Of a DNA stretch of 14,904 bases, positions 5,883-14,904 are shown in pieces; position 1 is the first letter of the stretch; every line of letters begins with the position of its first letter. A program made the position numbers and the translations under genes. The DNA comes from Terfezia claveryi. Its lineage: Eukaryota > Ascomycota > Pezizomycetes > Pezizales > Pezizaceae. The stretch covers positions 1 to 14,904 of the forward strand of contig WHUX01000657.1 of assembly GCA_015179025.1 (NCBI GenBank), read 5' to 3'. The notes beneath the pieces were generated by a model that did no database searches, was not told the origin of the DNA, and saw nothing but the letters and a program-made list of their open reading frames with translations.

Positions 5883-7585
5883 CAAGTTCGAATATAATTT
5901 TGATTATGTTGGTTGGTGCTCGATATCCAAAAGTCTCGAGAACACTGTCCCTGCCCACGAGACGTCTCGTGCCCAGGCCTAATTGTGACGGATGGGGATT
6001 CGCAGAGGGCATGGCATGGACATACGCATTCGAAACAGTGGAGACACATTCTGTGTGCGCGGAGGGACACAGAATGCTGCTTAGGATGCGCTTAGATCGG
6101 GGACGGCGTGGGGAGGACCCGCTAGGAGAGGAGGGGAAGTCAGGGATGGTGAGAGAAGGTGTGGGAGGCGCTGCAAGTTGGCGGATAGGTGATCCTTGGG
6201 GTTTTGCCTCAGGCCCCTTTTGTGTAGTTCATATATATCTCGAAGTGGAAGGGCAGGGACGGGCCCTGGTTTTTCTTGACGAACTAAAGCACTGGTTACG
6301 TAGTCACTTGCACTATTGGGAAGGTGATTTGATACCTTAGGGGATTCGTCAAACCAGTCCAGGTGATTCAATTGGGGCAAGCATTCTCCTAGTTGATCTG
6401 CCAAAGCTCCCTCCACGTCTCCTTCCTGGAACTCTTTTCTTGTGTTTGTGAATCCCTGTTCACCAGCCTCCTTGCTCTATGTGAGTACTCTGTTTCAACT
6501 CAATAAGTTCTCTAGCCTTGGCTGGATTGGAACATCCCACCCTCGTCTGATCTCAAGTCCACAGACTATCTGAGATCGCTGATCAGTGTGTGATATTCCT
6601 TTGCTGGCCTCGGATTTCCTGGTGCCATACGTGCATACCTCGCCTGGCACCGAGGAGCACCTAGGGCTAACAATATGGTGCAAAATTATTTTGATCCTGT
6701 TCACATGTGTGTGCAGAACACCGAGAACCACAGGTATGGTTCCTGACCATGATTGCAAAGATAAGAGCTAGCGAACGCAAGCTTGGGGTTGAAAAGACCA
6801 GGATGGAAACCCTCCACCAGGATGTCGACTCGCAGGTGGCCTTTACCTATCCCACAAGGCTTTAGTAGTTCGGCTGGCGCTCTTCCATTTTTACCTCCTT
6901 AAACCGTTGGACCTTGTGACAAAGGAACTAGTTGCGGACGGCCGTTAGACGTCATACACTGAATGCAACATGCATTTATTCTTACTTCTATTCTGTTCCA
7001 TTTAGCAATAATCGCCATTCGCCAATGGTTAGGAAACGTCAAATTATCCGGCCTGGGAGGGTACCGGTACTGTAATAAGGAAAACACTGAGGATATTGAG
7101 GCCTAGGATATTGTCAGAACTCCTAGGTCTGGGATCAGTATGCGTGTGTGTAAGAGCCCGATATGTAGTCGTGGAATAGGAGTAGACTTCAAACCGGTAT
7201 GAATTGACGGTCGTCAGTCTTGGCATGACCGCATAGGTTGGACGATAAATATAACAGTATAGTAGTCTGGAGAGCACCTCTCGATATACTTAAGCAACGG
7301 GGCCAACCAAAATTTGTACAGGAAAATATATCATAATTTACAAAACCTCACGTACATAAGCAGACGCATTATATATAGTGTATATATGATGGAGATGTTC
7401 ACCTAGCTATAGTGCACGAACTCGGAATACAGACTCATACCAAAAATTTGCTTGAACTCATCCCGCTCAAGTACCCACCCACACCTCGAAGCTACCTCGA
7501 AGTCACCCATGAAGACAGAAAATACCAGGAGATATCATTGGTTCTACACCTCTGCCTCCACATTCACAATCTAACTGCGGTGGGC
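5883..7585. other. Gene-poor region with one doubtful plus-strand ORF
   Basis: A plus-strand frame from ATG at 5906 to the stop before 6341 encodes about 144 residues of unknown type, with Arg/Gly-rich middle and a C-terminus of the form ALVFLDELKHWLRSHLHYWEGD. Minus-strand frames overlap it and no domain is recognisable, so it is not called a gene. A perfect 16-bp palindrome lies at 5956-5971. From 6500 to 7585 only short ORFs occur, and 7320-7390 is very AT-rich with TATATA strings. Confidence 0.35.
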
Positions 7586-9580
7586 TTACGATGTCTTCCC
7601 AGATCCTCCTAGCATTCTCATCATCTCACCCTCTGTATTGCTACCACTCTTGGGAACCCGCAACATCTGTCCTCCCATCCGTCCACCTATTTCGTGAACT
7701 GCTTCCCCTTCGGCGGGCCATGATGACTCAGCATAATCAACCATGGGAGTGTTTCTCACTCGTGGAATAACATGGATCATACCCCCTGTTCTCACGATAT
7801 TGGAATCACGGGAGTGGCCTCTGCCCTCCCCTAGACCCCAGATGTCTCCTCGACTTCCCCCCCCTTCTCGAGCTCCTCTATACCCCACCCCTACGTCTTC
7901 TCCCCTTCGATCCCGTCTATTTTCAGGACCTCCTCGACATTCTTGTACATCTGTCCATGGTGCATAAGTTTGTGTTGGTTCCAGTACAGGAGCTGGATAG
8001 CCACAGTCGGCGGTGGTTAGCGGGTCATCCCAGGCAATGGTGTTTGGCGGGTCATCCCAGGTTGACTCTGTGGTGGGAATGACTTGAGTAGAGTCCCACG
8101 CATTGAAGGCATCACGCGTGCGAGCATCAGGTTCATGATGTTCAAATTGGTCATGACCTCGACATGCTTTCCGCTCGGAGGTAGAAGCTTTGATGTCAGC
8201 CCAGGCAGAAGTATTCGTTGCTGACGTCTTGTTCCGAATAGAACCGTTGGATGCTGATGGCTCGCCTAAAGAATTAACAGCGTATGGAGCTGGAGAATCC
8301 CATGTGCAGGATGCAACAATAGTCCCATAATTTGGATTTCTGGGGTTGGCCTGCCGACCTCCGGCTTGATAATTCTGGCAACGTCCTCGCGAACGTAAGA
8401 TGGGCTCAGTTTGTGGAGAGTTTGCGTCATTCGCAGCTTTTCTAGCAATCTCAGCATATGTTGAACCTTCAAGTAGTTGACGACCGGATTCTTCCCTACC
8501 TCGATTTCCTGCCCTTGATTGGAAGGTTTCGAAGTGTCGAAGAGTGGTATCGCCACGTCCTCTCCAGCTTTCCGGAGCAGGATGCCTAGAAGCATGTTGA
8601 GCAAGCTCTTCTAGGGGAACTGGATACGTCAAACACTCGTCGCGAGTGCGAAATGATTCACGATCGCCCCCTAAATGCCCTCCACCGAGAAAACCTATCA
8701 TCCCATTCTTGCCAGCTACCTGGTGCAGGATGCCGATGGCCAGGCCAATGTTGACAGAGGCCATCTAGTGGAACTGGATTCGCCAAAAGCTCCTCTCTGC
8801 GAGGTGCCCAAGCATTACTTCTCGGCATAGCTTCCACACGAGGCTCCACACTCGTAGTCATGACATTCCCAGGACTCGCAGCAACACCCAGAAGACCCAC
8901 GATGTTGCCAGCATCCATGAGCTCCCCAGGAACGACCACACCCCCTGAACTCGCTGGCACTACGCCCCCAGCGAGCCCGTTATTCCTAGCAAAATTAACG
9001 TTAACTGCAGTATCCCTGCGCTCAATTAGCGGCCTTCCAAGGTTCTCAACCAACCATCGAAACTCCTTCGGGATTTCAAAGTCATCCAAAAATTCATTAC
9101 CACCCTTATACACTTCCCGGTCTCTGAGAGCACTGGGCTGTCGAACCCTTATACCATTCTCCGTAGCACGTTTCACAAACGCATCCCAAAGTGGAAACTC
9201 GCCCCGGTGTGGTATGACATTTGCTTCTCTAAGGCCCTCCGCTAATGCCTGCTGAGATTCTGAAGTCTGCTCCACGTCCCTGGTTCCGTTGTGTTGGAGC
9301 TTGGGGAGCGAATAATAGCGGTGGAGAGCTCTTCCAAAGAGGGGATAACTGCAAGTGCTAGGGGGTTAAATTTTGAAGGCTGAGGGGCGAGAAGGGGTTC
9401 GTCGGTCGTGAATATCGCGGGGAGAGCGTTGTCAGTACTTGGGATATCTGGTAATGGATTGGGTGCGGGCTCTTGCTTGTCAGCTGCAACATGCGGATCA
9501 TTGGAAATGATATCCATAGGACCAGGTGCGGGATCAAGGGCGTGTTTATCAATATAAATGCCTGCAAGCTCTTCAGTCAT
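7586..9580 (-). CDS. Hypothetical Trp-Asp motif and RG-rich protein, in three frame segments
   Basis: Three overlapping minus-strand frames run in series: 9580-9242 (112 codons, Pro/Ala-rich, starts MTEELAGIYIDKH), 9275-8658 (205 codons) and 8764-7586 (392 codons). Segments one and three share a frame; the middle one is offset, as if one base were lost near 9270 and one gained near 8670 (a G5 run on the coding strand). The middle segment has a folded-looking part (FPLWDAFVKRATENGIRVRQ, DDFEIPKEFRWLVENLGRPL). A module of about 45 residues occurs twice (NPVPL..L.QH...HPAP.SW), once on each side of the second shift, which shows both frames are real there. The last segment has six W-D/S type motifs (W155-W270), a WG at 309-310 and an RG-rich stretch. 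The final stop overlaps a GTAAGC splice-donor-like string, so another exon may follow. I do not recognise the family. It may be a pseudogene, a spliced gene or a gene hit by sequencing indels. Confidence 0.55.
8510..8801 (-). repeat. Internal tandem duplication of a ~45-residue coding module
   Basis: REELLANPVPLDGLCQHWPG..HPAPGSWQEWDDRFSRW (about 8801-8670) and RDECLTYPVPLEELAQHAS..HPAPESWRGRG...FETF (about 8647-8510) are clearly related. They share nucleotide strings such as ATCCAGTTCC(A/C)CTAGA and GCATCCTGC. Spacing is about 155 nt. The units sit in different reading frames, so a one-base change lies between them. Confidence 0.75.
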
Positions 9581-9735
9581 AGTTCATGTGTTAGAACGCG
9601 AAAGAATACCTACCTTCCATTGCATCAAAGGCCAGCCGGGGCTCTCTACAGGAACTCTAGTAGGAATACCCGCAGAAACAATTACAACATTTACTTCACA
9701 TTGGTAGTTAGTTATATATTCTAGAAAAAGTTAGA
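9581..9735 (-). other. Possible upstream exon and introns of the 7586-9580 gene
   Basis: On the minus strand, GTAGGT (near 9612) is followed by CTAAC (a branch-point string) and by AAG or TTGCAG about 43-52 nt later, which fits a fungal intron overlapping the presumed start of the downstream segment. Before it, an open stretch reads VIVSAGIPTRVPVESPGW. This in turn is preceded by CTAACTTTTTCTAG (near 9721-9734), a textbook fungal 3' splice site. The gene may therefore start further upstream than 9580. Confidence 0.35.
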
Positions 9736-11383
9736 CAATACTGATATCAATGATGCGTCGACAGCTTTTAATTTGTGACGTTAGCCTCATAGGAATAAGC
9801 ATTCGGATACCCGGGAAGATAAACTTGTGGATGAAAATTGTTCAATGACGTAAAGTACTCTGATGGAGCCACGCACATGCTCCCTTAGCTTTCCTAGCCA
9901 ATGAACGGGTTTTATTTACGAATAAAACTTGTATTTTATTTTCATATTTTTATCTCCTGCTTTTTCTCTAGTCAGTAGATATTTGACTACGTATGTTTCG
10001 CGAGAACACAATATTTGTGGGTGGCCTCCCCCGAGAGCACGCTGCTGGGAATAATATAACTACCTAAAACCTCAATGTAGATACAAAGTGCAAACGTAGG
10101 AAATAGACATGAAGATTAAACGGACCGAGACTAAGGTTAAACAGTAGCTCTGCGAGTTGGATAGATTTGTTCGAACATTTGACATTTGCCTTTACACTTG
10201 AAAGTAGACCCCAGATGTGTTGATGTATATTCAGCAGTTCATAAGTGTTAGACCGGAATCCAGAATTTTGTCCTACTAGATGATTTGCTTTGATCCACAA
10301 CATAACAACCAGAGCACCGAAGAGATATGAAATCAACTTTCGGTGAGCCAGTCAAATAGCTCTGTTCCTCTAACCTCTCCCAACGGCTTATGAAATGCAA
10401 AGCCGATAGCCTTTTTTCACACTTTCAGAACTTCCACTCACGTGCAGAAGTTTCCTGATGGTGCCAATGAAGACGTTCCTTATGTACAACCCAAACATAG
10501 TTCAATCAGATTCAAATCCGGTGAGTTCCTTCATAATAGTATAGTCCTTTTTTGCTGAAACCAAGCTTTCAAAAGAGTATCCACTCTCGCATTGTCCTGC
10601 AAGATTGAGGCCTTTACAATAAGAGATGGGAGCTCGACATTGAGTATACCCGTATTTCCCCCGTGGCCCATCCCTCCCCTGCCTCAGGACCTCATTCATG
10701 ACTAGTATATATACAACAAAAAAAAAAAAAAAAAAAAAGAAGTGGAAAGATTGCTGTAGCGAAAATCAATGCAGCCCAGACTATTATCTGCCTATTGCTT
10801 TTCATTTCTTTTCCCTTATTATGTGATACCATTTCTTTTTCTATTACGGAGTATTCCACTATTGACCCAGTTCCGTAATACACATTTCCGGCGTTCACCA
10901 GAGTCTCGGCTCATTCGTCCAAACCAGAGTTTGGTCAAGTATATCACTTCATTGATTCCTCACTTTCAGAAGCAATTCTACTGAAGCGGCTCAATCTAGA
11001 CTTAGTAAAGATTAACCTTCTATTTATCATACACCTTATGATCTAGAACATGTGTCGGCCACCCAGATAGCAAGCTTGGATATTTATCGGGAAATATCCT
11101 GTGGCATACGCTTGAAAACCACTAATTGGCAAGCATATATACTGGCACCGGCATTTTAGGTTACGGCACAAAAGTGCACCAAGTAAACCCTAATACATGG
11201 AGGAAAAAACCTTGATGTTGCAAAATAAATACTGGCGTTACCCTGAAATCAACGCGTCGTTCTCTGTCCAACTTTATGCTTCTCAACAACCCCCCCCCCC
11301 GCTTCAGTCCCAGAAACCTAATACAAAAGAAACTCCCCGTAATTGTATCATCTCAAATTCACACTATACCCCTGATCTCAACC
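9736..11383. other. Intergenic, no supported gene
   Basis: Only short ORFs without recognisable features are present. Minus-strand frames at 10064-10336 (hydrophobic) and 10502-10699 have weak support. An A21 run at 10718-10738, preceded by TATATATAC, could be a simple repeat or a retroposon tail; I found no target-site duplication around it. The C10 tract near 11290 is another simple repeat. Confidence 0.4.
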
Positions 11384-12321
11384 CTAGCTACCCCCCCGCA
11401 TTTGCACGACAACTGTCACACGAACAAGTCCCCTACCATAACATTCCATCCCCATATGATGCTGCATTCGCATTCGCATTCCCTGCGCCATCTCATACGC
11501 GTATGCCCTAGCACCGTACCATTCCATATCTATTCTATACCTCATGCAGCCCTCGCAATAGCATTGTAGCCCTAGATTCTGGGGGTATGCCTGTTGTATA
11601 TTATAGGTGTGCAAATGTTGGATTTGCGAATGGTACTGCCGAGTTTGCGTATAGTGAGGTTGGCTCTGAGCGTATACGTATGGTTGCTGCATCTGCGTAA
11701 TCTGCGATTGACTCTGCGCATACATTCTATCTTGTGAATTTTGCGGAGAAATGTATTGCTCCTCATAATTAATGTAATTATTCGCTTGGTTATATCCACC
11801 TTGGTGATATATCCCCTGCTGCCACATCTCCTGGTGATACGGTGGCAGCTGTGGTCCTATTCCGGGGGCAGTCCCATACATAGGCGTTTCCATTGGCTGC
11901 GCACTCATCAGCCTCCCCGGAATCGCTGTACCCTCCGGTATCTGTACCTTCGGACTACCATGCGAATTCGGCGAAATGCTATAAGGGCCGATCTCTGCGG
12001 CGGGGGCGTAACTAACCTTGGAAGGAGCACTCGCCGTGGCGATACAGGGAGGTGAACTGGGATGGGATGTAGAATATAAACAGGATTCACCCAAGGTGCA
12101 TTGTCGGGTGTGATATTGCGGGAAGGGGGGGTGTAAGTTGAGGAGTCGACGATGATGGGGGTTTGCTTCGAGTTCGGGATAAATGCGGGAGCTCGGGGTT
12201 TAAAGGAACGGCGAGGTGCTGAGGATCCAGTACGAGGCCGGACTGGTGTGTGATCTGGATGTAGTTGACATTCTTGGGAATTACTTCCTGTCGATGGAGA
12301 TGGAGTTATTCCGTCTTGCAA
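11384..12321 (-). CDS. PAM2-like, Q/Y/N-rich prion-like hypothetical protein (frame-split)
   Basis: Two minus-strand frames overlap: 12321-11908 (upstream) and 12094-11384 (downstream). The first contains S-F-K-P-R-A-P-A-F-I-P (residues 39-49, at 12175-12207), matching the PAM2 spacing L-N-P-x-A-x-x-F-x-P with Phe for Leu. PAM2 motifs bind the MLLE domain of cytoplasmic poly(A)-binding protein. After about residue 80 the meaningful reading passes into the second frame (SSPPCIATASAPSK..., SPNSHGSPKVQIPEG). That frame has a Gln/Tyr/Asn-rich low-complexity region (residues 86-177), then CYCEGCMRY and a Met/Arg/His-rich end. This combination suits an mRNP or granule-associated RNA regulator, by inference. 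The frame change near 12060-12080 implies a one-base indel, or a splice event I could not place. The first frame starts at TTG, so the true 5' exon is probably upstream; a frame with ATG at 12481 is a candidate. It encodes a hydrophobic N-terminus, which fits poorly with a cytosolic role. Confidence 0.6.
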
Positions 12322-13851
12322 CCTGGCAGTGTTTAACGTCGAACAGAAAGTGGAAGAAAAACTTTAAAATCAAATTGTAGAGTCCAGATTTCACATCAAC
12401 CGGGAGGGTATTCGAATGAGGATGAATAAATTGCAAGAGGGACAGAAATGAAACACAAACGAAATATCGATCAAAGCGCATTCCGTAGCCTCTGTGTGGA
12501 GATACGTTAGTAACGCACAGGCTCTTGCTTCACTTTCCAACTAAGGGCAGCCGGACACGTTTCTCGTACAAAACAGTTCTTCGACAAACTGGATAATTGA
12601 AACCGAACACGAAGGTCTCTTCCTATTAGACTCAATACCCGGCTCCTTCATTCCTCTGGCCCTCCACCGGGTAATGTACACAACCATCGCCTACTCCTGT
12701 TCAGCCAGGGTTCCTAGCCCGACTCTGTCCTCAGGCACAGGCTGCCCTAGCCGCCCTACTATGGAATCCGCATCCACTTACCCACCTCCTGCGCCCCAAT
12801 GTCCAGGCCTGCTGCTTCCTGGATACCGATCTTTGGTGCCTATGCAGCGAAATTCAATGCCGGCGTGAAACTACCACTGGTGCTTTGATGGTGTCAAGAA
12901 GGGTGGAATCAAAATTGACTAGCAGTGTGAATGGTGGAAATTGTAACTGTATTCAGAGGAATACTCTAAGGAAGTCTCACTAACAGGGTCCTCTAATAAT
13001 TCCCGCCGTCCGGGTATCTTTGCTCTAAAAACCTTGTGTATGTAGAAGATAGACAGCTGGTGCTCAAGTGGTGCGCAACTCAGTTGTAAACATTTCTCTG
13101 AGATTGCTTCGATACATCTCCGCTGAATGGTGTGACTTGGGTAAACAAAAAGTCTTGAATGCATTGGAAGGAGGCACATACATATCTGTACTTCCTAGCA
13201 GTATATCAATGTATCCTGCCAGCAAACTTCCAAACTAGAGGATTTAAGAATCACTCATCAACTTCCAGAATGTGGAGATATGCTGCCTTTGGAATTCTCA
13301 ATAGTAAGATTACAAAAGTATCTGAGCTGGGAAGTCAATTGTCGAGCTATAGAATGTGGCAGTGGACCTGACTCCTGAATGGTCAGTATTATAGAAGAGC
13401 ATGATACACGCAATATCTCAGGAATGAAGATGGCACTCTAGCCTCATTACGTGGACAGGCACCCACGGCCCCGGGTGTGCTTCCTAGGGTGAACAAGGTT
13501 GTTTCCGCCATCAGAGCCATAGAAATTCTCCTCTCCAGTGAAAAAGGTGCAAAGCCGGTAGTATACGGTACAAGTCGGCATAATCGCCTTCCTCAGTCAT
13601 CAGCACTGCGTTTACCTTGTGCACGACGACAGGTAGTCAGCCAAAAATGTGGAGCTCGGTACCAAGCAACGAGGCGCTGTGCTCGATGTTCCGCCCACTG
13701 AATATTCCCTAGTGCCCGGGCTTCCGCGAGTTAAATTTCAACACACCCTCAGCCGCTTCAACAGCCCTGAGAATACAGGCTTGAAATCAATAACCATTCC
13801 GCAGTCAACAACTATTGTAAACTCGGATTTCGTGGTATGGCGGAGCCTTCC
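12322..13851. other. Gene-poor region with short unassigned ORFs
   Basis: At 12400-12481 (minus) there may be a first exon of the neighbouring gene (MRFDRYFVCVSFLSLLQF...). Around 13405-13701 (plus) an open frame of about 95 codons includes RNEDGTLASLRGQAPTAPG and VNKVVSAIRAIEILLSSEKG. It looks protein-like but I do not recognise it, and it may be an exon or a degraded transposon piece. The rest shows no clear gene. Confidence 0.3.
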
Positions 13852-13857
13852 TACACT
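13852..13857 (+). repeat. Candidate 6-bp target-site duplication of second LINE copy
   Basis: TACACT here recurs at 14287-14292 directly after the A-rich tail, and homology to the first LINE begins right after it. Six bases is short, so this is tentative. Confidence 0.4.
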
Positions 13858-14130
13858 CTCAGCCTACACCTGGCTACGGACGAACAGGAGCCCCTAGAAA
13901 AGCTGGCTTTATCGCATCAGAAATGCAGAGTCAGAGAGCTGCGCATGCGGACACCCCACGGAGACCGGAGACCAACCTTCGACTGCCCGCGTTTCAGCAA
14001 TTTCAGAAAGCCCCTACTGGGGGAAAAACGCAGCTGAGAAGAGTTGGACAAGCAGGAATTGAGGAAAGAGGGAGAGGCGACGTTCGAGGCCACGGAGGCA
14101 TTCTTCAAGTTGTTATATTATTACAGCTCA
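13858..14130 (+). pseudogene. LINE ORF2 C-terminal remnant
   Basis: This is the remnant of the post-RNase H tail and zinc knuckle. The two knuckle cysteines of CAC and the following GHP/TP region are visible across frames, but the frame is broken several times. It encodes no catalytic residue of RNase H and cannot be functional. Confidence 0.8.
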
Positions 14131-14183
14131 CCTAGAGTGTCGCATCTTTTTAGCGCGGCAGATTAACTTGCCTCACCCTGAAT

Positions 14184-14236
14184 CCACCCGGAGTTCCGGG
14201 TGGCTCCTCATGGTCCCCTAACGGGGCCGCATGGAG
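14184..14236 (+). promoter_or_regulatory. LINE 3'-terminal double hairpin (second copy)
   Basis: The first hairpin is a perfect 8-bp stem CCACCCGG/CCGGGTGG with loop AGTT (14184-14203). The second has outer stem CTCC/GGAG (14204-14207, 14233-14236) and inner stem GGTCCC/GGGGCC (14212-14217, 14223-14228) with loop CTAAC. It lies at the same distance from the tail as in the first copy. Confidence 0.75.
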
Positions 14237-14245
14237 TACCAAGTA

Positions 14246-14286
14246 TAAAAAAAAATAAAAAATAAAAAAAAATAAAAAATAAAAAT
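14246..14286 (+). repeat. Periodic A-rich tail of second LINE copy
   Basis: The tail is not a pure A run. T residues at 14246, 14256, 14263, 14273 and 14280 give two copies of a 17-nt unit T-A9-T-A6, followed by T-A5. Confidence 0.85.
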
Positions 14287-14769
14287 TACACTACGCTTCC
14301 GATGCCGGGCTGTGTGCCGCCAAATCAATACGTTCTGGCTCTGTATGGTAGAAGTGACGTATACTCAATGAGAGATCAAGGCTCTATGATTCTTGTAATT
14401 GAGAGCCTTTATCACATTGGCAATGGAGATCCTCCAGCCGGATGCCCATTCTCGAGTGAAGCTAGCCGAGACCCTACAATAAAGCCTCCAAAGCGTTGCC
14501 TTCATGTGCAGAACCAATGAACATCGTATGGAACATTAACGAGCTTTCTAGAGGTGCAGTCAGTCCTGGGGTGCAGTCAAATTGCGGCAAGGATTACAGA
14601 TCAAGCATACCTCCGCTTGTCCCACCTACTGTAGTACATAAGATTACATATTTTTTTCCCTCTTAGTCAGCATTCATGAGGAGGGTCTTACCGGATTAGG
14701 TATGCTTATCGATAAGGAATGACGCAACGGAAACTTAGCAAGGTGGCATGATGGCACGAGACTAGCATG
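14287..14769. other. Intergenic with one short unassigned ORF
   Basis: A plus-strand frame 14302-14520 (72 codons, GNGDPPAGCPFSSEASRDP) has no recognised feature and is not called a gene. No RNA gene was found. Confidence 0.35.
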
Positions 14770-14883
14770 ATTAGACAGCATGCCACAGGTGGAAATTAGA
14801 CAGCAAAGCAGACGTCACAGCACAGGTGAAGTCACACAGTAGAGAGGAAGTCGCACAGCACAGCTGAAGTCGAAGAGTCGAAC
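14770..14883 (+). repeat. Degenerate short tandem repeats
   Basis: ATTAGACAGCA occurs at 14770 and 14795 (25-nt spacing). It is followed by GTCACAGCACAGGTGAA (14814-14830), GTCACACAGTAGAGAGGAA (14831-14849) and GTCGCACAGCACAGCTGAA (14850-14868), an approximately 19-bp minisatellite, then a partial unit GTCGAAGAG. The array may continue past the window. Confidence 0.7.
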
Positions 14884-14904
14884 ATCTCTAGCCTCGTAGT
14901 AACC

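Larger units (their letters stand above)
13858..14286 (+). mobile_element. Severely 5'-truncated second copy of the same LINE family
   Basis: Homology to the first element starts at the RNase H C-terminal segment (LSAYTWLRTNRS...KSW) and runs through CACGHP, the end of ORF2 (HGGI/EATEAFF-like region), the stop and the 3' UTR, to GAGTACC..AGTAT plus an A-rich tail. It corresponds to about 5246 to the end of the first copy, minus about 200 nt of 3' UTR. Premature stops and frameshifts (for example TAG after RTNRSP) show it is dead. It shares the terminal hairpins. This is a typical abortive reverse-transcription product. Confidence 0.88.

Noticed and set aside
10718..10738. A21 run as the tail of a retroposon
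   Set aside because: No target-site duplication or family similarity was found upstream; it may be a simple repeat.
11197..11569. Plus-strand ORFs of 104 and 97 codons
   Set aside because: They largely overlap the antisense of the Q/Y-rich minus-strand gene and have composition expected from its complement.
1..14904. CRISPR arrays, bacterial operons, rRNA genes
   Set aside because: No regularly spaced identical repeats, no ribosome-binding-site-led gene strings and no rRNA similarity were seen.

Overview
The window looks like nuclear DNA of a filamentous fungus, probably an ascomycete. The reasons are a tRNA-His gene with a 13-nt intron, LINE-type retrotransposons with an RNase H domain (Tad/I-like layout), and short protein genes carrying possible fungal-type splice signals. 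The species cannot be fixed from this sequence; a repeat-rich genome is suggested. Gene density is low, and most of the window is intergenic DNA or decaying repeats.

Layout. At 1-1286 there is little beyond one small minus-strand ORF (384-647) with a mitochondrial-presequence-like N-terminus. The tRNA-His(GTG) gene is at 1287-1370 with Pol III terminators. An AT-rich stretch with competing, unassignable ORFs and a decayed 68-bp direct repeat runs to about 2980. A 2.87-kb LINE insertion (2997-5869) follows, flanked by a 14-bp target-site duplication and ending in A17. It is 5' truncated just downstream of the reverse-transcriptase core. It keeps an open RNase H and CxC..H..C C-terminal region, and its linker is interrupted by about 0.9 kb of GC-rich, strongly structured, non-coding sequence. 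A gene-poor stretch follows to 7585.

Two minus-strand protein genes lie to the right. The first (7586-9580) has an internal duplicated module, Trp-Asp motifs and an RG-rich segment. The second (11384-12321) has a PAM2-like motif and a Q/Y/N-rich prion-like region. Both are split by one-base reading-frame changes. A second, very short LINE copy of the same family is at 13858-14286, and degenerate 19-bp repeats close the window.

The most unusual item is the interruption inside the LINE. It begins GTGCGCC...GTTAAGTC and ends with the complement GACTTAAC, and carries CAGAGCAC, TGAACGCA and ATGCCG-type blocks in between. That is the order I recall for domain I of group IIA introns such as Ll.LtrB of Lactococcus. 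I could not find a convincing domain V, so this is a hypothesis: a group-II-intron-like RNA embedded in a nuclear LINE. The two LINE copies also share a 3'-terminal double hairpin with a compensatory base-pair change, probably the structure recognised by the element's reverse transcriptase.
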